DNA of 64,000 nt from Macrolepiota albuminosa (lineage: Eukaryota > Basidiomycota > Agaricomycetes > Agaricales > Agaricaceae). The stretch lies in contig JAMWFC010000012.1 in the NCBI GenBank assembly GCA_027475525.1, positions 591,831 to 655,830 on the forward strand, written 5' to 3'. A program made the translations under genes and the position numbers. The notes under the pieces are model-generated. The model was not told the origin of the DNA. It made no database searches and saw nothing but the letters and a program-made list of their open reading frames with translations. Positions 32,940 to 44,139 of the stretch are shown one piece after another. Position 1 is the first letter of the stretch; each line of letters opens with the position of its first letter.

Positions 32940-32945
32940 GGCCAA

Positions 32946-33834
32946 TCAAACAAACTGCCATATTCTAAGCAACAGAGAATGCCCACCATGCCAGGAGACA
33001 TTCCTGCCATAAGAATGCAGTATCCTCTGAAGCTGAGCTTTGGTTAGCATGATGACCTGACCATCCTGGTCTTTGCATTGCTTGCAGTCAGGCTGACAGA
33101 AATTTAAAGGAGATCCCTTGGTTGAGGAGTTCTTGGGTGAGGCTAGTCCCACATTCCTTAAACCAGAGTAGTGTAGTCCAGCATTTCTCCTGGAACAAGG
33201 GGCCAAATAAGAATGCCAAGGCTGGCCAGTAGAGGTCCTGGGAATATGCAGGGTCAATGTGACAGGAAAGACCAGCACTGCATTATGCAGAAGATTGTCT
33301 ATGGTGGCAGGTGTCAAGTCCTTCCTTTGAGCATTATGCTCCTGCACCTCCTTGGCTCCTGTCTTTACCACTTCAAAGTTCTTTTTCTCCAATGCTGGGC
33401 ACTGCTGCTTAGTGGTGCATGTCTGACCTGGTGTGGATGCCTGACATATCCTGGATGATTCATCACCTCTTCTACTGACTTTCCCTCCTTGTTTGCAAGA
33501 ATCATTTCCTCCTTGCTTTGCATGGGTCCTGCTCCTTGGGATGTAAAGGCACTTGGTGTCATAGGAATAGACATAATCTCTTGTGATATGGCACCATGGA
33601 AGCATCAAGACTCCAAATGGTCTGACATCAGCCTAGGATTTCCAGCAATACCTGGGTCTGGCACCCCATTCTCATTCTCAAGATCTTCATCCCCATCTTC
33701 TCCTCTCAATGGTGTCCATCCAGGTCAGATGTCAACTGGGGGGCCTAGTGAGGAAGGTTGCAGGGTGAAATGGGCATCAAAGGCCATAATGGCTGCCCCC
33801 ACCCTTCCACACATATGTTTCTCCTTTCCAGCCA
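32946..33834 (-). pseudogene. Unidentified decayed coding sequence
   Basis: On the minus strand an open block begins at ATG 33834 (M-A-G-K-E-K-H-M-C-G), continues past TGA codons as acidic sequence (G-E-D-G-D-E-D-L-E-N-E-N), and after a frameshift near 33370 runs as E-V-V-K-T-G-A-K-E-V-Q-E-H-N-A to 32946. The reading is protein-like over about 290 residues but broken in at least three places. I do not recognise the family; a decayed transposon ORF or host gene are both possible. Confidence 0.35.
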
Positions 33835-33860
33835 TGCAGATCCATGTACTGCCTGAATAA

Positions 33861-34263
33861 TACTACCACATAGTGCACAGGTGGCAGTTGTGAATCAACC
33901 AATTTTAGTCATGTCTAAGTCACATCCCAACATTCATGCTTCATTCCAAGGGGGCATCACAGGGTGAATCACATACCAGGAGGTAGAGAGGGTACTCCTC
34001 TCAGCCTGGGCTTAAAAAATTTTTATGGGTCAATTATTTTGCTATAATTTTGCTGCTAGATTAGGTGTTTATCTTGTAGTTATGGCCTGTAATGGTTACT
34101 ATTACTTCAATTATGCAGTTTGGAAATAAAATATGCTGTTTTAAGTTGGTTTTGAGGCCATTTTTGTGGCTGCTAATGTCAGAGAAATTCCCAATTTGGA
34201 AGATAGTTGCCCACTTTGGGCAAGACATTCAGTCTCTCAAAGATCTCCTATTTGTACAGATCA
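33861..34263. other. Non-coding AT-rich stretch
   Basis: No ORF with coding character and no repeat boundary seen before the Copia-like LTR at 34264. Confidence 0.4.
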
Positions 34264-34494
34264 TGTTACGGGAATAAACATGAGAGGCATGAGACTGCGC
34301 AAGAGAACACGAGAGAGTGACACAAGATAGACACAAGAGACCTTTTCAGGCCCACAAAGATGCACATGATGTGCCAAACACACATGACCATGAGCAAGTG
34401 TATTGGCTATGATAGTAAAATTTCTATGGAACAGTGCAGAACTAAACTAGTGATGTATGTACTTGTTGTAATCTGGGGGTGTCATGAGCTGACA
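34264..34494 (-). repeat. LTR of a Copia-type element (3' LTR of the gag-only element)
   Basis: On the minus strand it begins TGTCAGCTCATGAC at 34494 and ends CCCGTAACA at 34264, giving TG...CA ends over 231 bp. It is preceded on the minus strand by the polypurine-type stretch GTCAGAGGGG. I find no second copy of this LTR to the right of the gag, so the element lacks its 5' LTR. Confidence 0.6.
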
Positions 34495-34587
34495 CCCCTC
34501 TGACTTCAACACTCCCACCTGTCCAGCATGATGCAAGAAATACTCCCACCAAATCCAATAAGACTCCCACTGATTCTAGAATATCCA

Positions 34588-35645
34588 TTAAAGAATACAA
34601 GGGGCATGTTCCTCAGCTGTGAATGCAGTATACCATTCATCATCAGAGGTGGGGTTGACATAATTAGGATCAATAGTGAAGGTGGCACCAGCATGAACAG
34701 GAACAAAATCAGCATCAGCAGTATGGGCATGACAAGATGAGCAGGAAGGTGAAGGTGAGGATGAACTGGGGCGAGGATTTTTCATAATGTAGTCCTTGAT
34801 GTTGCAAGGCATATTATAAATGCAAGTGTAAGCACGGTGACCTTTTTTGCCACACCGATGACAACCATCAGACTTGGGATCACACCAGTGATTGCCCTTG
34901 TCATCAACCAATGAGCTGCCAACCCTAGCAAAAGTCTGACCTCGAGCAGCAAGAACTTCTTCAGACTTGATTGTGATCATGGAGTCAGCAGTGATAGAAC
35001 TAGTGAGCATCTGTTTGATCTGGGCAAGATCAGGCTCAGGGGATTGAGCCAGAATGCTAAGTTGAACAGAATGATAGGCTTCATTGAGATGCATGAGAAG
35101 AACATCTTTGAATTCAGTATCCTCGATCCTGATGTCATATGCAGAAAGTCTCTCCTTGGCAGATTGAAGGGCCTGGATATAAGCGGAGATAGGGCAATCA
35201 GGCTCATGTCAGATGTCATAGAATGCTGCATGAGCAGCCATACAGCTCCCAATGGTTGACTTCTCAAAATAAGCTTTGAGAGCTGCCCAAGCAGCAGTAC
35301 CAGTCTCACAGTCCTCGATGAGATACTGGTACTCATCTGAGACACATCCATAAATAAATCCACTCAGCATCCCATCAGACCTATCCCAATCCTTCTTCTC
35401 CTCAGAGCTGAGTGTGTGAAGTTTGCCAGTAACAATACCAGTCATGCTGACAGTCCAAAGGGCACATCCTTCTTCTCCTCAGAGCTGAGTGTGTGAAGTT
35501 TGCCAGTAACAATACCAGTCATGCTGACAGTCCAAAGGGCACCCATCATTTTCTTGGTCCATGTGAACCAATTGGAATCATCGAGCTTGTTGGGAACGTT
35601 GTGATGCAGGGTAGAGGCGAATGAATGAGGAAGTATGTAAGCCAT
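34588..35645 (-). pseudogene. gag: Copia-type gag without pol
   Basis: ATG at 35645 opens an N-terminus with L-D-D-S-N-W-F-T-W-T-K-K-M, typical of Copia Gag (UBN2/retrotran_gag type), followed by A-W-A-A-L-K-A-Y-F-E. A CCHC knuckle C-x2-C-x4-H-x4-C (C-H-R-C-G-K-K-G-H-R-A-Y-T-C) lies near 34820-34862, then a Ser-rich tail and a stop at 34588. The 77-bp duplication at 35389-35542 shifts the frame; another stop (TGA) lies near 35209. The stop is only about 90 nt from the LTR, leaving no room for pol. This is the organisation of TR-GAG-like non-autonomous elements, or an internal deletion. Confidence 0.75.
35389..35542. repeat. 77-bp direct duplication 8 (35389-35465 / 35466-35542)
   Basis: Identical copies, period 77, inside the Copia-type gag; shifts the frame. 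Confidence 0.95.
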
Positions 35646-36237
35646 GATAGCAAGTGAATCCTAATTATTATGAACAATGTGAGCAAACTACAGTGATGAT
35701 GCCAAACGGAATTTGGGACAACAATGAACAATATTCCTTTTATGGTTCCTCTTTTATTCAAACTGATAATTATAACAATCACATCATTGTTACAGAAGCA
35801 CAATATACAGACCCTCAGTCACATAACTGAGGGATGAAATATCTACATGTCAACCTACAATATACACGAGCATGTCATAGACTATATTTTCATAGAGTTC
35901 TAACAGAATGCCCATTTGCACATGTGCTCAAAATATATCCTTGCAACTTCCTTTGCTTTGACTTGTTTCAATCCCCTCTGTTACCCCTATGTAAATAGAA
36001 CTGACATTCTGTGGAATTTACATCGTGCATTGACGATCGTAGAAAAGGATGGAAAAATAAACGATGCACACCGTTGACTGTATGTAGAAGCTTAGGTCAG
36101 AGAAGCCTTGTACAGTATTTTCTATGTCTCCAAGAGAACGGAGTATAGTCCGATCATTGAGCCTATGGATTAGATAAATGATTGCAATTGCGAAGCTCTG
36201 ATAGACCCATACAAGGTCAACAATGAATTGGGAAACA
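35646..36237. other. AT-rich spacer between Copia-type gag and DUF6534-like gene
   Basis: No 5' LTR matching 34264-34494 is present. A small inverted repeat CCTCAGT...ACTGAGG is at about 35814-35832. An open frame at 36018-36251 overlaps the end of the host gene and is not convincing. Part of this is probably the 3' UTR of the gene to the right. Confidence 0.4.
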
Positions 36238-37484
36238 CTATGGTTGAACATTTGATTCAGGCATCATCAAAAGTTGGAAATAGTTCAACGCACAACGAGA
36301 CACAACAAAGAACACCGCAAGCCAGGCAAAATTGCTGGCGGTGATAAACTTTTCGAAATCGTTAAAAAGCATTTCCAGAAAAACAATACATGTGACCCAC
36401 TGTTATCAACATTGTTATGGTTGCAAAGCTGAAATTCACTGAATCAGCAGGAGTTGTAAGCTTAAGGAAGCATCAAAACAAATTACGTTGTCAGCATTCC
36501 TGTCTCTTTCAATTTTGTGTTTGAGAACTTTTTTCAATGTGTCACATGGTTCACGTACGTATTGTCCACAAAATGAGCCTATCAAGCACTCTCTTCATCC
36601 TAACATGGTCGTAGAACTGTCGGTGAGAGAACAGGATTGCAGTTACTTCTACATACCTATTAAGTGTAGTGCTGCGTTGATGAAACAGATGATAGACCAT
36701 GGAAGCCGTGATCAATACATCAAGCATCGTTGAAATCACAAGGGATGTTGACAGTAGCCACACCCACTGGTCTCTGAAATTGGTGATAGACCCTGACCTG
36801 TGCACCGCAATTGCGACACCTATGAGACTAAAGCAGCGTAGGAAGCACAATATCCACAGGAACCACGAGGAAATTCGTTGATGGGTTAGAATGCGGATGC
36901 AGTTTGTGAAGAACGCCTGTGGGAATAAATAAGTTGAAGGATCTCGAAGGACAACACAGACCTGGATTGCAGGTCCACTGACTCCTGACAAGATGAATGC
37001 AGGAGCAAGTGACGCAGGAAACTGATCAATGTACTGTTGTTGTCCGTATTTTATCACAGAAAACTGGGATATAGTTGATTATAAGATGGGAATCACGATA
37101 TAAATCAACAGCTTTGTACTGACCCAATATAAGGAATGCGCCGACAGGAGGGTATTAGCGAGGTCTATCGTCCTATTGAATGTTGAAAGCTGTCGTCTAA
37201 AATGTATTCATCCACTATTTACCATAAAATACCGACCTATCGAACATTCATCAGAGTTCCTACCTAGAAATAAAACCACACTCACAAATGCCTTCATACG
37301 CCAAGTATCCTTCTGGAATTGTCTGTTCTTCAATGAACAATCAAAGAAAATGCAACTAGCAAAGAAGATCGAACTGGTAGTATGTCGTCATCTGCATTGT
37401 CACCACACCGAACAAGAAGATAGAACTCAGAGTACCAAGCTCGAATACACCAAGCGTTGGAGTGATCTTTGTGTCAAAGTCCAT
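36238..37484 (-). CDS. Multi-pass membrane protein, fungal DUF6534-like (multi-exon)
   Basis: Minus-strand gene from ATG 37484 (M-D-F-D-T-K-I-T-P-T-L-G) to TAG 36238-36240. Blocks in order follow the family plan: L-F-G-V-V-T-M-Q in the first helix; D-L-A-N-T-L-L-S-A-H-S-L-Y-W; S-G-P-A-I-Q then A-F-F-T-N-C-I-R-I after a 45-nt intron (GTCTGTG...CACAG, near 36960); the signature S-T-M-L-D-V-L-I-T-A-S-M-V-Y-H-L near 36700; then, after another short intron (GTATGT...ACAG), R-V-L-D-R-L-I-L-W-T-I; and a last helix N-F-A-W-L-A-V-F-F-V-V-S-R. Family members are predicted integral membrane proteins of about 300 residues with unknown function, common in Agaricomycetes. Some splice sites near the first intron do not resolve cleanly, so minor damage is possible. 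It is the only host gene here that may be intact. Confidence 0.7.
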
Positions 37485-37990
37485 TATGGGTCGGCGTTAT
37501 TCCGAGTTAATGGATTCTGGTAGAAGGGTAGTTGGCAATGGTGTAGTACGTGCCATAGAGGTATGGGCTATATAACGAAAGCGGAATTGAAACTTCCAAA
37601 CCGAAACAGTTGGCAGGATGTATTTTTGAAAGATGTGACTAATTGTGCCGAAGAGGATCCATTTACAAGGATCAAAACTGCAGAGGTGTAGCGCAAATTG
37701 TCGGCATACAATAGCCTTGAGAGCTACTGAATGAATTGCCATGCCAACAGAGACGATACGTCACATTCAAAAATCAAAGACTGAAGAGAATTTTCCCGCG
37801 TCTAGCATGTGTATATCTAACAAATGATATCCACGTAACATGGAAGGAATACCAACAGTATTGAGAACAATGATCGTTACAGTAACAATGTAATAAATAA
37901 ACCAGAAGTGCTTTGACACGACAAGTTCCTGGCAACTGCGGAGGAAGGAGGAAGGGGAGCCGATGACGCCGTCGTTGGCGTCGTGGGGCA
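37485..37990. other. Upstream region of the DUF6534-like gene
   Basis: Contains two unremarkable minus-strand open frames (37497-37742, 37767-38012). The second is hydrophobic (F-W-F-I-Y-Y-I-V-T-V-T-I-I-V-L) and could be a membrane-gene fragment, but I cannot assign it. Otherwise nothing is seen. Confidence 0.3.
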
Positions 37991-38411
37991 GTGATCCATG
38001 CAAGGTCGCCACCGTCCCCGTTTTTGGCCCTGGAACTGCCCGTTACACTGCGGATTCACAACTCGGCAGCCTCCCCCTGCATTATTGACACGCGCACAAT
38101 GGTCGACTCCGGCGCGAGGTGTCGCTTCATCAACCCGCAATTTGTGACAGAGCAGGCCATCCCGACGGTTTGCAAGAAAAAGCCAATGCATCTTCGCACA
38201 ATTGATAACTCTGAAATTCGATCCGGGCTGATTTTGGAAGAGGTGCACTTGCGTATGGTTCTGGGAGAGCATGCTGAGACGTTGGTGTTTGATGTCGGTC
38301 GCAGATATTGGTGATGACAACCTAATCCTGGGAGTGGATTGGCTGCGACGGCACAACCCGAGTATCAACTGGGAACGTTCGATGGTCGATTTCCAGTCAG
38401 TACACAATTGA
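37991..38411 (+). pseudogene. Stray Gypsy retropepsin fragment
   Basis: Reads V-D-S-G-A-R-C-R-F-I-N near 38100, then after a frameshift near 38300 G-D-D-N-L-I-L-G-V-D-W-L-R-R-H-N-P-S-I-N-W. These are the active-site and flap-end motifs of a retropepsin of the common chromovirus type. No gag or RT is attached, and the family differs from the D and B proteases. Truncated on both sides. Confidence 0.7.
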
Positions 38412-38910
38412 GAAAAGTGCTTGCCGGCGGTGACTGCAGCGGGCCAGGAGGTGGGACCACAGCCTCAGGTACAGCGGGGGTGTGCAGTGCGGACCTGGGC
38501 GCGTAAGTCGACTTGTGCAGCGCCAGCATGGCGGAGGCCGATTATCCCAGAGCTGGCGGAAAAACATGCTGGCTTGAAGGGCAAGCGGACGAGGAGGACC
38601 TGACAGCAGAGGCAGTGCGGGTGGCAAGGGCATGTACCGACGTTCGTGGAGGGTAAGTAACGCGTTTTGCGATGAGTGTCACAGTCACGAGACCATCATC
38701 TCTGCTGTACACGTAGAGCTTGACTTTGTGATTCTTGATGGTTTCTCCGGTTTTGTCTCATAGTTCTACTGCGTTGTCCTCTGCAGCGGAGAGTCGCTGC
38801 TCATGTATGAGTTCATGTTTTCCTGCTGTCGTTGGTTCTAGACTCTGAGTCTAGTGTCGCATTTTCTTTGGTGTTTCTTGTAAGAATAGAATTAAACTCA
38901 AAAGGTTCAA
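38412..38910. other. Non-coding spacer after the protease fragment
   Basis: Possible weak continuation of the Gypsy reading frame to about 38650; beyond that nothing is recognised. Confidence 0.3.
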
Positions 38911-39360
38911 AAAAGTGAAACACTGTCAAGAGCTTAGGTCACACAAAAGAATCAGATTGGTAGACAATTCTAGTCCTATTGTCACAAATCAATTGATTTC
39001 CTGACTTCTGAACACTTACTCATAACAAATCCTCATCAGCATTTCTCCTATGTTTCAGTTCTTCTAGTTATGTATTTCTCCTTATTTTTTTTCCTAATTT
39101 TATCATGGATTTCTGTACTTCTCAAACTTTTTCCCTATTTGTTTCATCCTGATTCTGATTCTTCTTTACTTAGTTTACTATAAAAGCCTCATGTATTTAT
39201 TAAACATCTTCAGGCAATCAACACAGTTGCCAGCTCTTGTGCACTTGTTCTCTCAAGTCTCAAGTTTTCTTGCAAATTCTTGAACAGGTTCTTAATACCT
39301 ATTAACAAAAAAGCTGCTTATGTAATGCAGCATCAACATATACGAGCTGCACTGCATGTC
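38911..39360 (-). repeat. Probable divergent LTR remnant of the D/E family
   Basis: The left edge TTCAAAAAAGTGAAACA...GAGCTTAGGTCACACA...GAATCAGA follows the same order as the end of the E LTR on the plus strand (63589-63655: TTCAAAAAAATGTAACA...GAGCTTAAGTCACACA...GAATCAGA). Farther right a TATAAAAG (about 39180) and a GCTGCTTA...GCAGC hairpin (about 39310-39335) recall the D/E LTR. The right border is unclear. Confidence 0.4.
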
Positions 39361-39689
39361 TTTGGCAGGCAGCTAGCATCTCATTGGGGGCTTCACCCCC
39401 AAACTCCCCCCCCAACTAAGCCTCCACCCTAACCTCACTTCATTTGGTTAGGGCTCCAAGTATGTATAAGTAATTAAGCCTCCATCTTAACCTCACTTTG
39501 TTTGGTTAAGGCCTCAGTTTTTCCCAACTCAGTGCAAACCTGTCAAAGTATTATTGTAAGCTAAATTGAATTTTTCAGATTTTGTTAAACATTTATCACT
39601 CTCAAAAAAAAGTTCAGTATATCAGTAACCTTCAAATTTTTTCTAATTTTTCAGTGATTTTTCAGGAATTCATTAAGCATTTTCTACCA
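39361..39689. other. Non-coding spacer with imperfect CCTAACCTCACTT repeat
   Basis: Two imperfect copies of AAGCCTCCAnnnTAACCTCACTTnnTTTGGTTA lie at about 39418-39452 and 39477-39511. No gene seen. Confidence 0.4.
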
Positions 39690-41992
39690 ATATCTACTGG
39701 AAAATACCCACATTGCAGACATACAGGTGGCAAGAAACTGTGACAAGGTTACATCAGTACTAACGTTTGACATTACAGGCTTTTTCGACAATGTAAACCA
39801 TGCTAGACTACTCCAGGAGTTGCAGAGGAAGGGCATTCCACTACCCATAGTAAGATGGGTAGCGTCCTTCTTGAAAGACAGACAAGCCACAGTCTGCCTC
39901 GATGGTGTACAGAGCAATATGAAACCTGTGAAAAATGGAATACCACAGGGGTCGCTGGTATCCCTGATACTATCAATAGTATACGGAAGTGAACTACTGG
40001 AACTGATGGAAGCAAGGCAGTCACGACCAGTACCATGAGGGAACAGACCATTGGACATAATTCTCCACATGTACATCAACAATGGCACATTGATGACTTC
40101 ATCAAGTTTGCTAGACATCAATGTAAAACAGTTGAGAGGAGACTTCATGTTTGCCAACAGATGGCTAGTAGAAGTCAGACTCTCAACAGTGCCAGAGAAG
40201 ACGGGACTGATGCACCATTCATGGTGACAAGACCATGGTTACTCCCCCCCAATAAAGCTCTTCAAACCAGATGGCATGGAGACAACGATAAGAGCAGGAG
40301 AAACCATCAGGATCCAGTTTGCACATAGACAGAGAACTAACGTTCAACCAGCATGTACAAAAGGTTATGCAAAAAGCAAGGAATGCCGTGGTGGGCACCA
40401 GAATGCTGGCCAACACACTATGTGTGATCAGCCAGATCCAACTTTGCACGATGTACAGAGCATGCATAGTGCTGATAATGACCTATGCCAGCCCAATCTG
40501 GTGGATGGGTAAGGATGCACATAGAGCTAAACTCGAGAAGGTACAGAATGAAGCACTTTGGCATATGGCAGGAGCATTCAGGACTATGGCTATCAAAGCA
40601 CTAGAGGTGGACATGGCATTACCACTGATGGAACTAACTATGGACCTGATAACCAGGGGATATGCTAACAGACTGCATAGGTTAAAACATACTAACCCCA
40701 TGATAGAGAGACTCATGGACGACTAGCACCAGGACAAGCAGGCCATGAGCCCACCACCACTCCTGCCTAGAAAGAGAACAAAGAAAGGTAAAACCAAAAA
40801 GCTGACTCAATTGAAATGGATCATGAAGCAGATGTACAAGCCAATGGAGAGAAAGAACATCGACCCGTTTATCTCACCTCCCTGGCATAAGACTGCAAAA
40901 GACCAATACCTGAGACTAATAGTCACAGGTGCACCCAAGGGTTGCAAGAAGGCAGAAGAAGCTAAACGACACAACAAAGTGATCGAGGACCTGATAGAAG
41001 ACAGGTCACAGGTGATTGTATACTCCAATGGGTCCCTGTGCAAATGGGAGGGGAACGTTAGGACAACCAGATGGAGAATAGTGGGATACTACCTTGGTAA
41101 GGAGATATTTGCAGAGAGAGGAGGACTGGGACATCACACCGAGGTCTACGATGCAGAACTAATGGGTATTGCCAAGGCAATAAAGTCAGCAACAGAATTT
41201 GCAGACAAACACAAACAGGTAAAACACATACACATATACGCTGACAACACCACGGCAGTAATCTCTGCCTACAAACCAAAACCAAAACCAGGCCAACTCC
41301 AGATGGTGAAGGTCACACACAAGGTCGACGGCTTCCTGGAGGGAGATAAGAAAAGGACAGTAAGCATAAAATGGTGCCTGGGACACAAGAACATTGCCAG
41401 GAACAAAAGAGCAGACAAGGAAGCCAAAGCTAAAGCAGAGATATGGTCACACGACTACACAACAATCACAAATGCTAAGAGAATGACGAAAGAGAAAGTC
41501 CTCAAAAAGTGGGAGGGAGACTGGAAGAGGATGCCCCTGTTGGGTGGGTTTGGGGTCGCAAACAGGATAAAACCCAGATGGAAACCAAGGGAGCATGTGG
41601 CTCACATGCCAAGAGAGGTGTTTAGCAAGCTCACACAATGCTGAACAAAACATGCCTTTCTGGATGAGTACTATGCTAAATTTGTCCCTGCTGAAATGAC
41701 CAGATGCATCTGTGGCAAGAGACTCCAAACACAGGAACATGTGATCAAAAACTGCCCTGAATATGAAGAACACAGGTATTTACTACAAGAGGCGGATGCT
41801 CAGATGGAACTGGGCATACTACTTGGTACAAAGAAGGGCCTAGAGGCCATGGCAAAGTTCCTGGCTAGAATGGGTGCCTTCACCAAAACAGGAAAAGTCT
41901 GCGAAAACAGAATGACACCAGAAGAAATTGATGACAAGAACAACAAAGAGGAGGAAAGATGGCAAGCAAAGATGGAGGTAGAAAGGGAGTAG
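39690..41992 (+). pseudogene. LINE ORF2 fragment: RT, RNase H, zinc finger
   Basis: RT motifs: F-D-I-T-G-F-F-D-N-V-N near 39766, G-I-P-Q-G-S near 39940, then the catalytic box as Y-I-N-N (40072-40083) where Y-x-D-D is expected. The C-terminal RT part (T-F-N-Q-H-V, Y-A-S-P-I-W-W) follows at 40320-40725. RNase H spans about 41000-41440; its first acidic motif is Y-S-N-G-S (41021-41035) instead of Y-T-D-G-S, while D-A-E-L, Y-A-D-N-T and G-H-K-N remain. The end has a C-I-C-G-K-R finger near 41705. Stops at 40036, 40724 and 41642 and one or two frameshifts break it. Both catalytic sites are lost by Asp to Asn changes in a CpG context. Confidence 0.85.
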
Positions 41993-42462
41993 AGCCCATG
42001 GGCAGGGAAGGAGTGAGGAGAGAGAGCATGCAGGGAGGACGAGGATGAAAAAAGGAGGAAAATAAAATCCAGGACTGGAAATCAAGGTACAAGGATAGAG
42101 GAGGCACGGCAAGGCACACACACCACAGGTGGTCGAGACAACCCATGCATGCATATACACAGCAAGAACAGAGGAATCCAAAACCCCAAGACAACCCTCA
42201 TCTCCGAACCCACCCAACACCCATGTTCTCACTGAAAGTAATCTGCACTGTGACCCTGCCTATTTATAAGCCATCTAAAAGTCTGTGAGGAAAGTTCCAA
42301 TACCAAAAGACACTGCACATGAACACTGCCTCTGGCAAGATAGACAACATTTTACATTACCGGAGTAGAGTACATACATTACTTTACCTCTGCTTCTTAG
42401 CCCAGCATTGTGGCTTGCTGATGGTTAAAACCAAATTTATTCATTCATTCATTCTACTGGAA
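39690..42462 (+). mobile_element. 5'-truncated LINE (RT plus RNase H), degenerate
   Basis: Begins inside RT and runs to a 3' tail with ATTC repeated four times (about 42437-42456), a typical LINE end. Coding similarity ends at the TAG at 41990-41992, followed by a 3' UTR of about 460 bp. No LTRs. Domain order RT, RNase H, C-terminal C-x-C...H...C finger fits Tad1/I-type LINEs known in fungi. Confidence 0.82.
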
Positions 42463-44066
42463 AACAGACTAAAAGGCAATTTTTTATCCAATCTTTTTGT
42501 TTTTTAACTCAAGTTTTAAATTCAACTTCAATATTATTATTAATTTGTTGATATTTTATGTTCCGAGTAGTTAAAAGCTCAAATACAATCTTAACCTTAC
42601 TTTTTTAAGTGCAAGAAATTGAGCTCAAACAACATTTTATTTGACTCCAACTCATTCAAATATTAACATTACATTGTTTAATATATAAAACATTAGTTTA
42701 GTAACTCTGCACTATATGAATCTTCAATAAAATATGCTCAGGACATACATACATTGAGTGCAGAGAATGACATTCTTCTGCAAAACAATATAAAAACATG
42801 GTAATCCAATTAATTTCAGAATTTCTTTTTGAATAGTTCTCTTAAAAAACATTTTAACTAAATTAAAAGAATAAAAGTAATTGCCACAGGAGGCTTGCTC
42901 TGGTTCTTAGGCTTAAAAATGACCAATATAGTCCCTCCAATACATTTGAGAGCATTAGATCAAGTGCCATTCAAAATCTAATTACAATATTTTTTTAAAT
43001 AATTTTGACAGAAATATTTAAATAAAAATCTGAACTTAATTGCATTATTTTCACTGTATTTTTACATTGTTTTGGCAAAAAATATCATTCCTGCACCCAG
43101 TGATAAAGCATAGGCAGAGTAACCAATAAAATGATTGCAGAACATGTGTATCATGCAAATTGATGCTAAACAATGGAAAGAGCCAAAAATGTGATGTGCA
43201 CAGCCACAATTTCAAAGTCAGCTTATTTGGTAAGCTGCTGACAAAGATTAGCTAAGATTTTGATATCCTGACAAATTTTAGGTCAGCAGTGCCAAAAAAG
43301 GATCAAGTTTTACACAGATTGTTGCATAATATATAGATACAATATTAGATTACTAAATAATATAATTAAACTTATTATTACCTAGATTACTATGTAGTAA
43401 AGAAGTCTGAACAATGACTAGATTGTTCAGACTAGAGTAAGTATATTTTTTGGGATCTAGAGCTAAAGCTCTAGATCAATGAATTATAATCATATCTTTC
43501 TTCTTAAAACTGATGACAGCAAAGGTAGCATGCTTTGCATGGAAGTTGTAATGCAGGACCAGGTTCACTACAGAGTAGATGGAGTGGGCTTTATTGGAGG
43601 TGCCATTAATATTATAAACTGTAAGGGCAACTTCTGGAAGTTGCAGCTAATCACACAACTGGCAGAGAGACATCTAAAGTTTATTAGACAGGCTATCATA
43701 CAATGAGGAGGATAACTAATTACCTGGCAGAGAGAAATCCAAAGAGAACAAGTCTAAGGATTTCTCTGCTAGGGCACAGCACATCAGCACAATGGTTGTG
43801 GCATGAGAACTACTGTACAGTATGTAAAACTTACTCTAGATATAGTTGGAGAGATTCCAGGAGCCTCTGAGAGGCATGAAGAGACCCAAGAAGTGCTGGA
43901 GAGTTGCCAAAAGGGGCTAGGAAGTGCCAAGGAAGTGCTAGAAAAGAAAGTCTCCTGACATCACCTCTCTTTAGAGTGCAGCATCTTGATGTACTGAGCA
44001 GAATAGCTCTCAAATGGCATGGTTGACTTGGTAAATGCTCTGGATGGCACATGGAGCATCAGTGTC
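42463..44066. other. AT-rich spacer with two perfect hairpins
   Basis: No convincing gene: the 75-codon frame at 43479-43706 has no recognised motif. Two perfect inverted repeats stand out: 43404-43415 with 43422-43433 (12 bp, 6-nt loop) and 43454-43464 with 43467-43477 (11 bp, 2-nt loop). The right end (43830-44060) is less AT-rich and has repeated GAAGTGC/GGAG words. Confidence 0.5.
43404..43477. repeat. Two adjacent perfect inverted repeats
   Basis: AGTCTGAACAAT pairs with 43422-43433; GATCTAGAGCT pairs with 43467-43477. They may mark the end of an unknown small element. Confidence 0.7.
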
Positions 44067-44139
44067 AGGTTCCGCTGAGTCAGGGGCTTTCTGGGAAAGC
44101 AACACCCTTACAATGCGGACTTGATCTACGGATTCGACG

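Noticed and set aside
36018..36251. 77-codon minus-strand ORF as a separate gene
   Set aside because: Overlaps the 3' end of the DUF6534-like gene and has no independent support.
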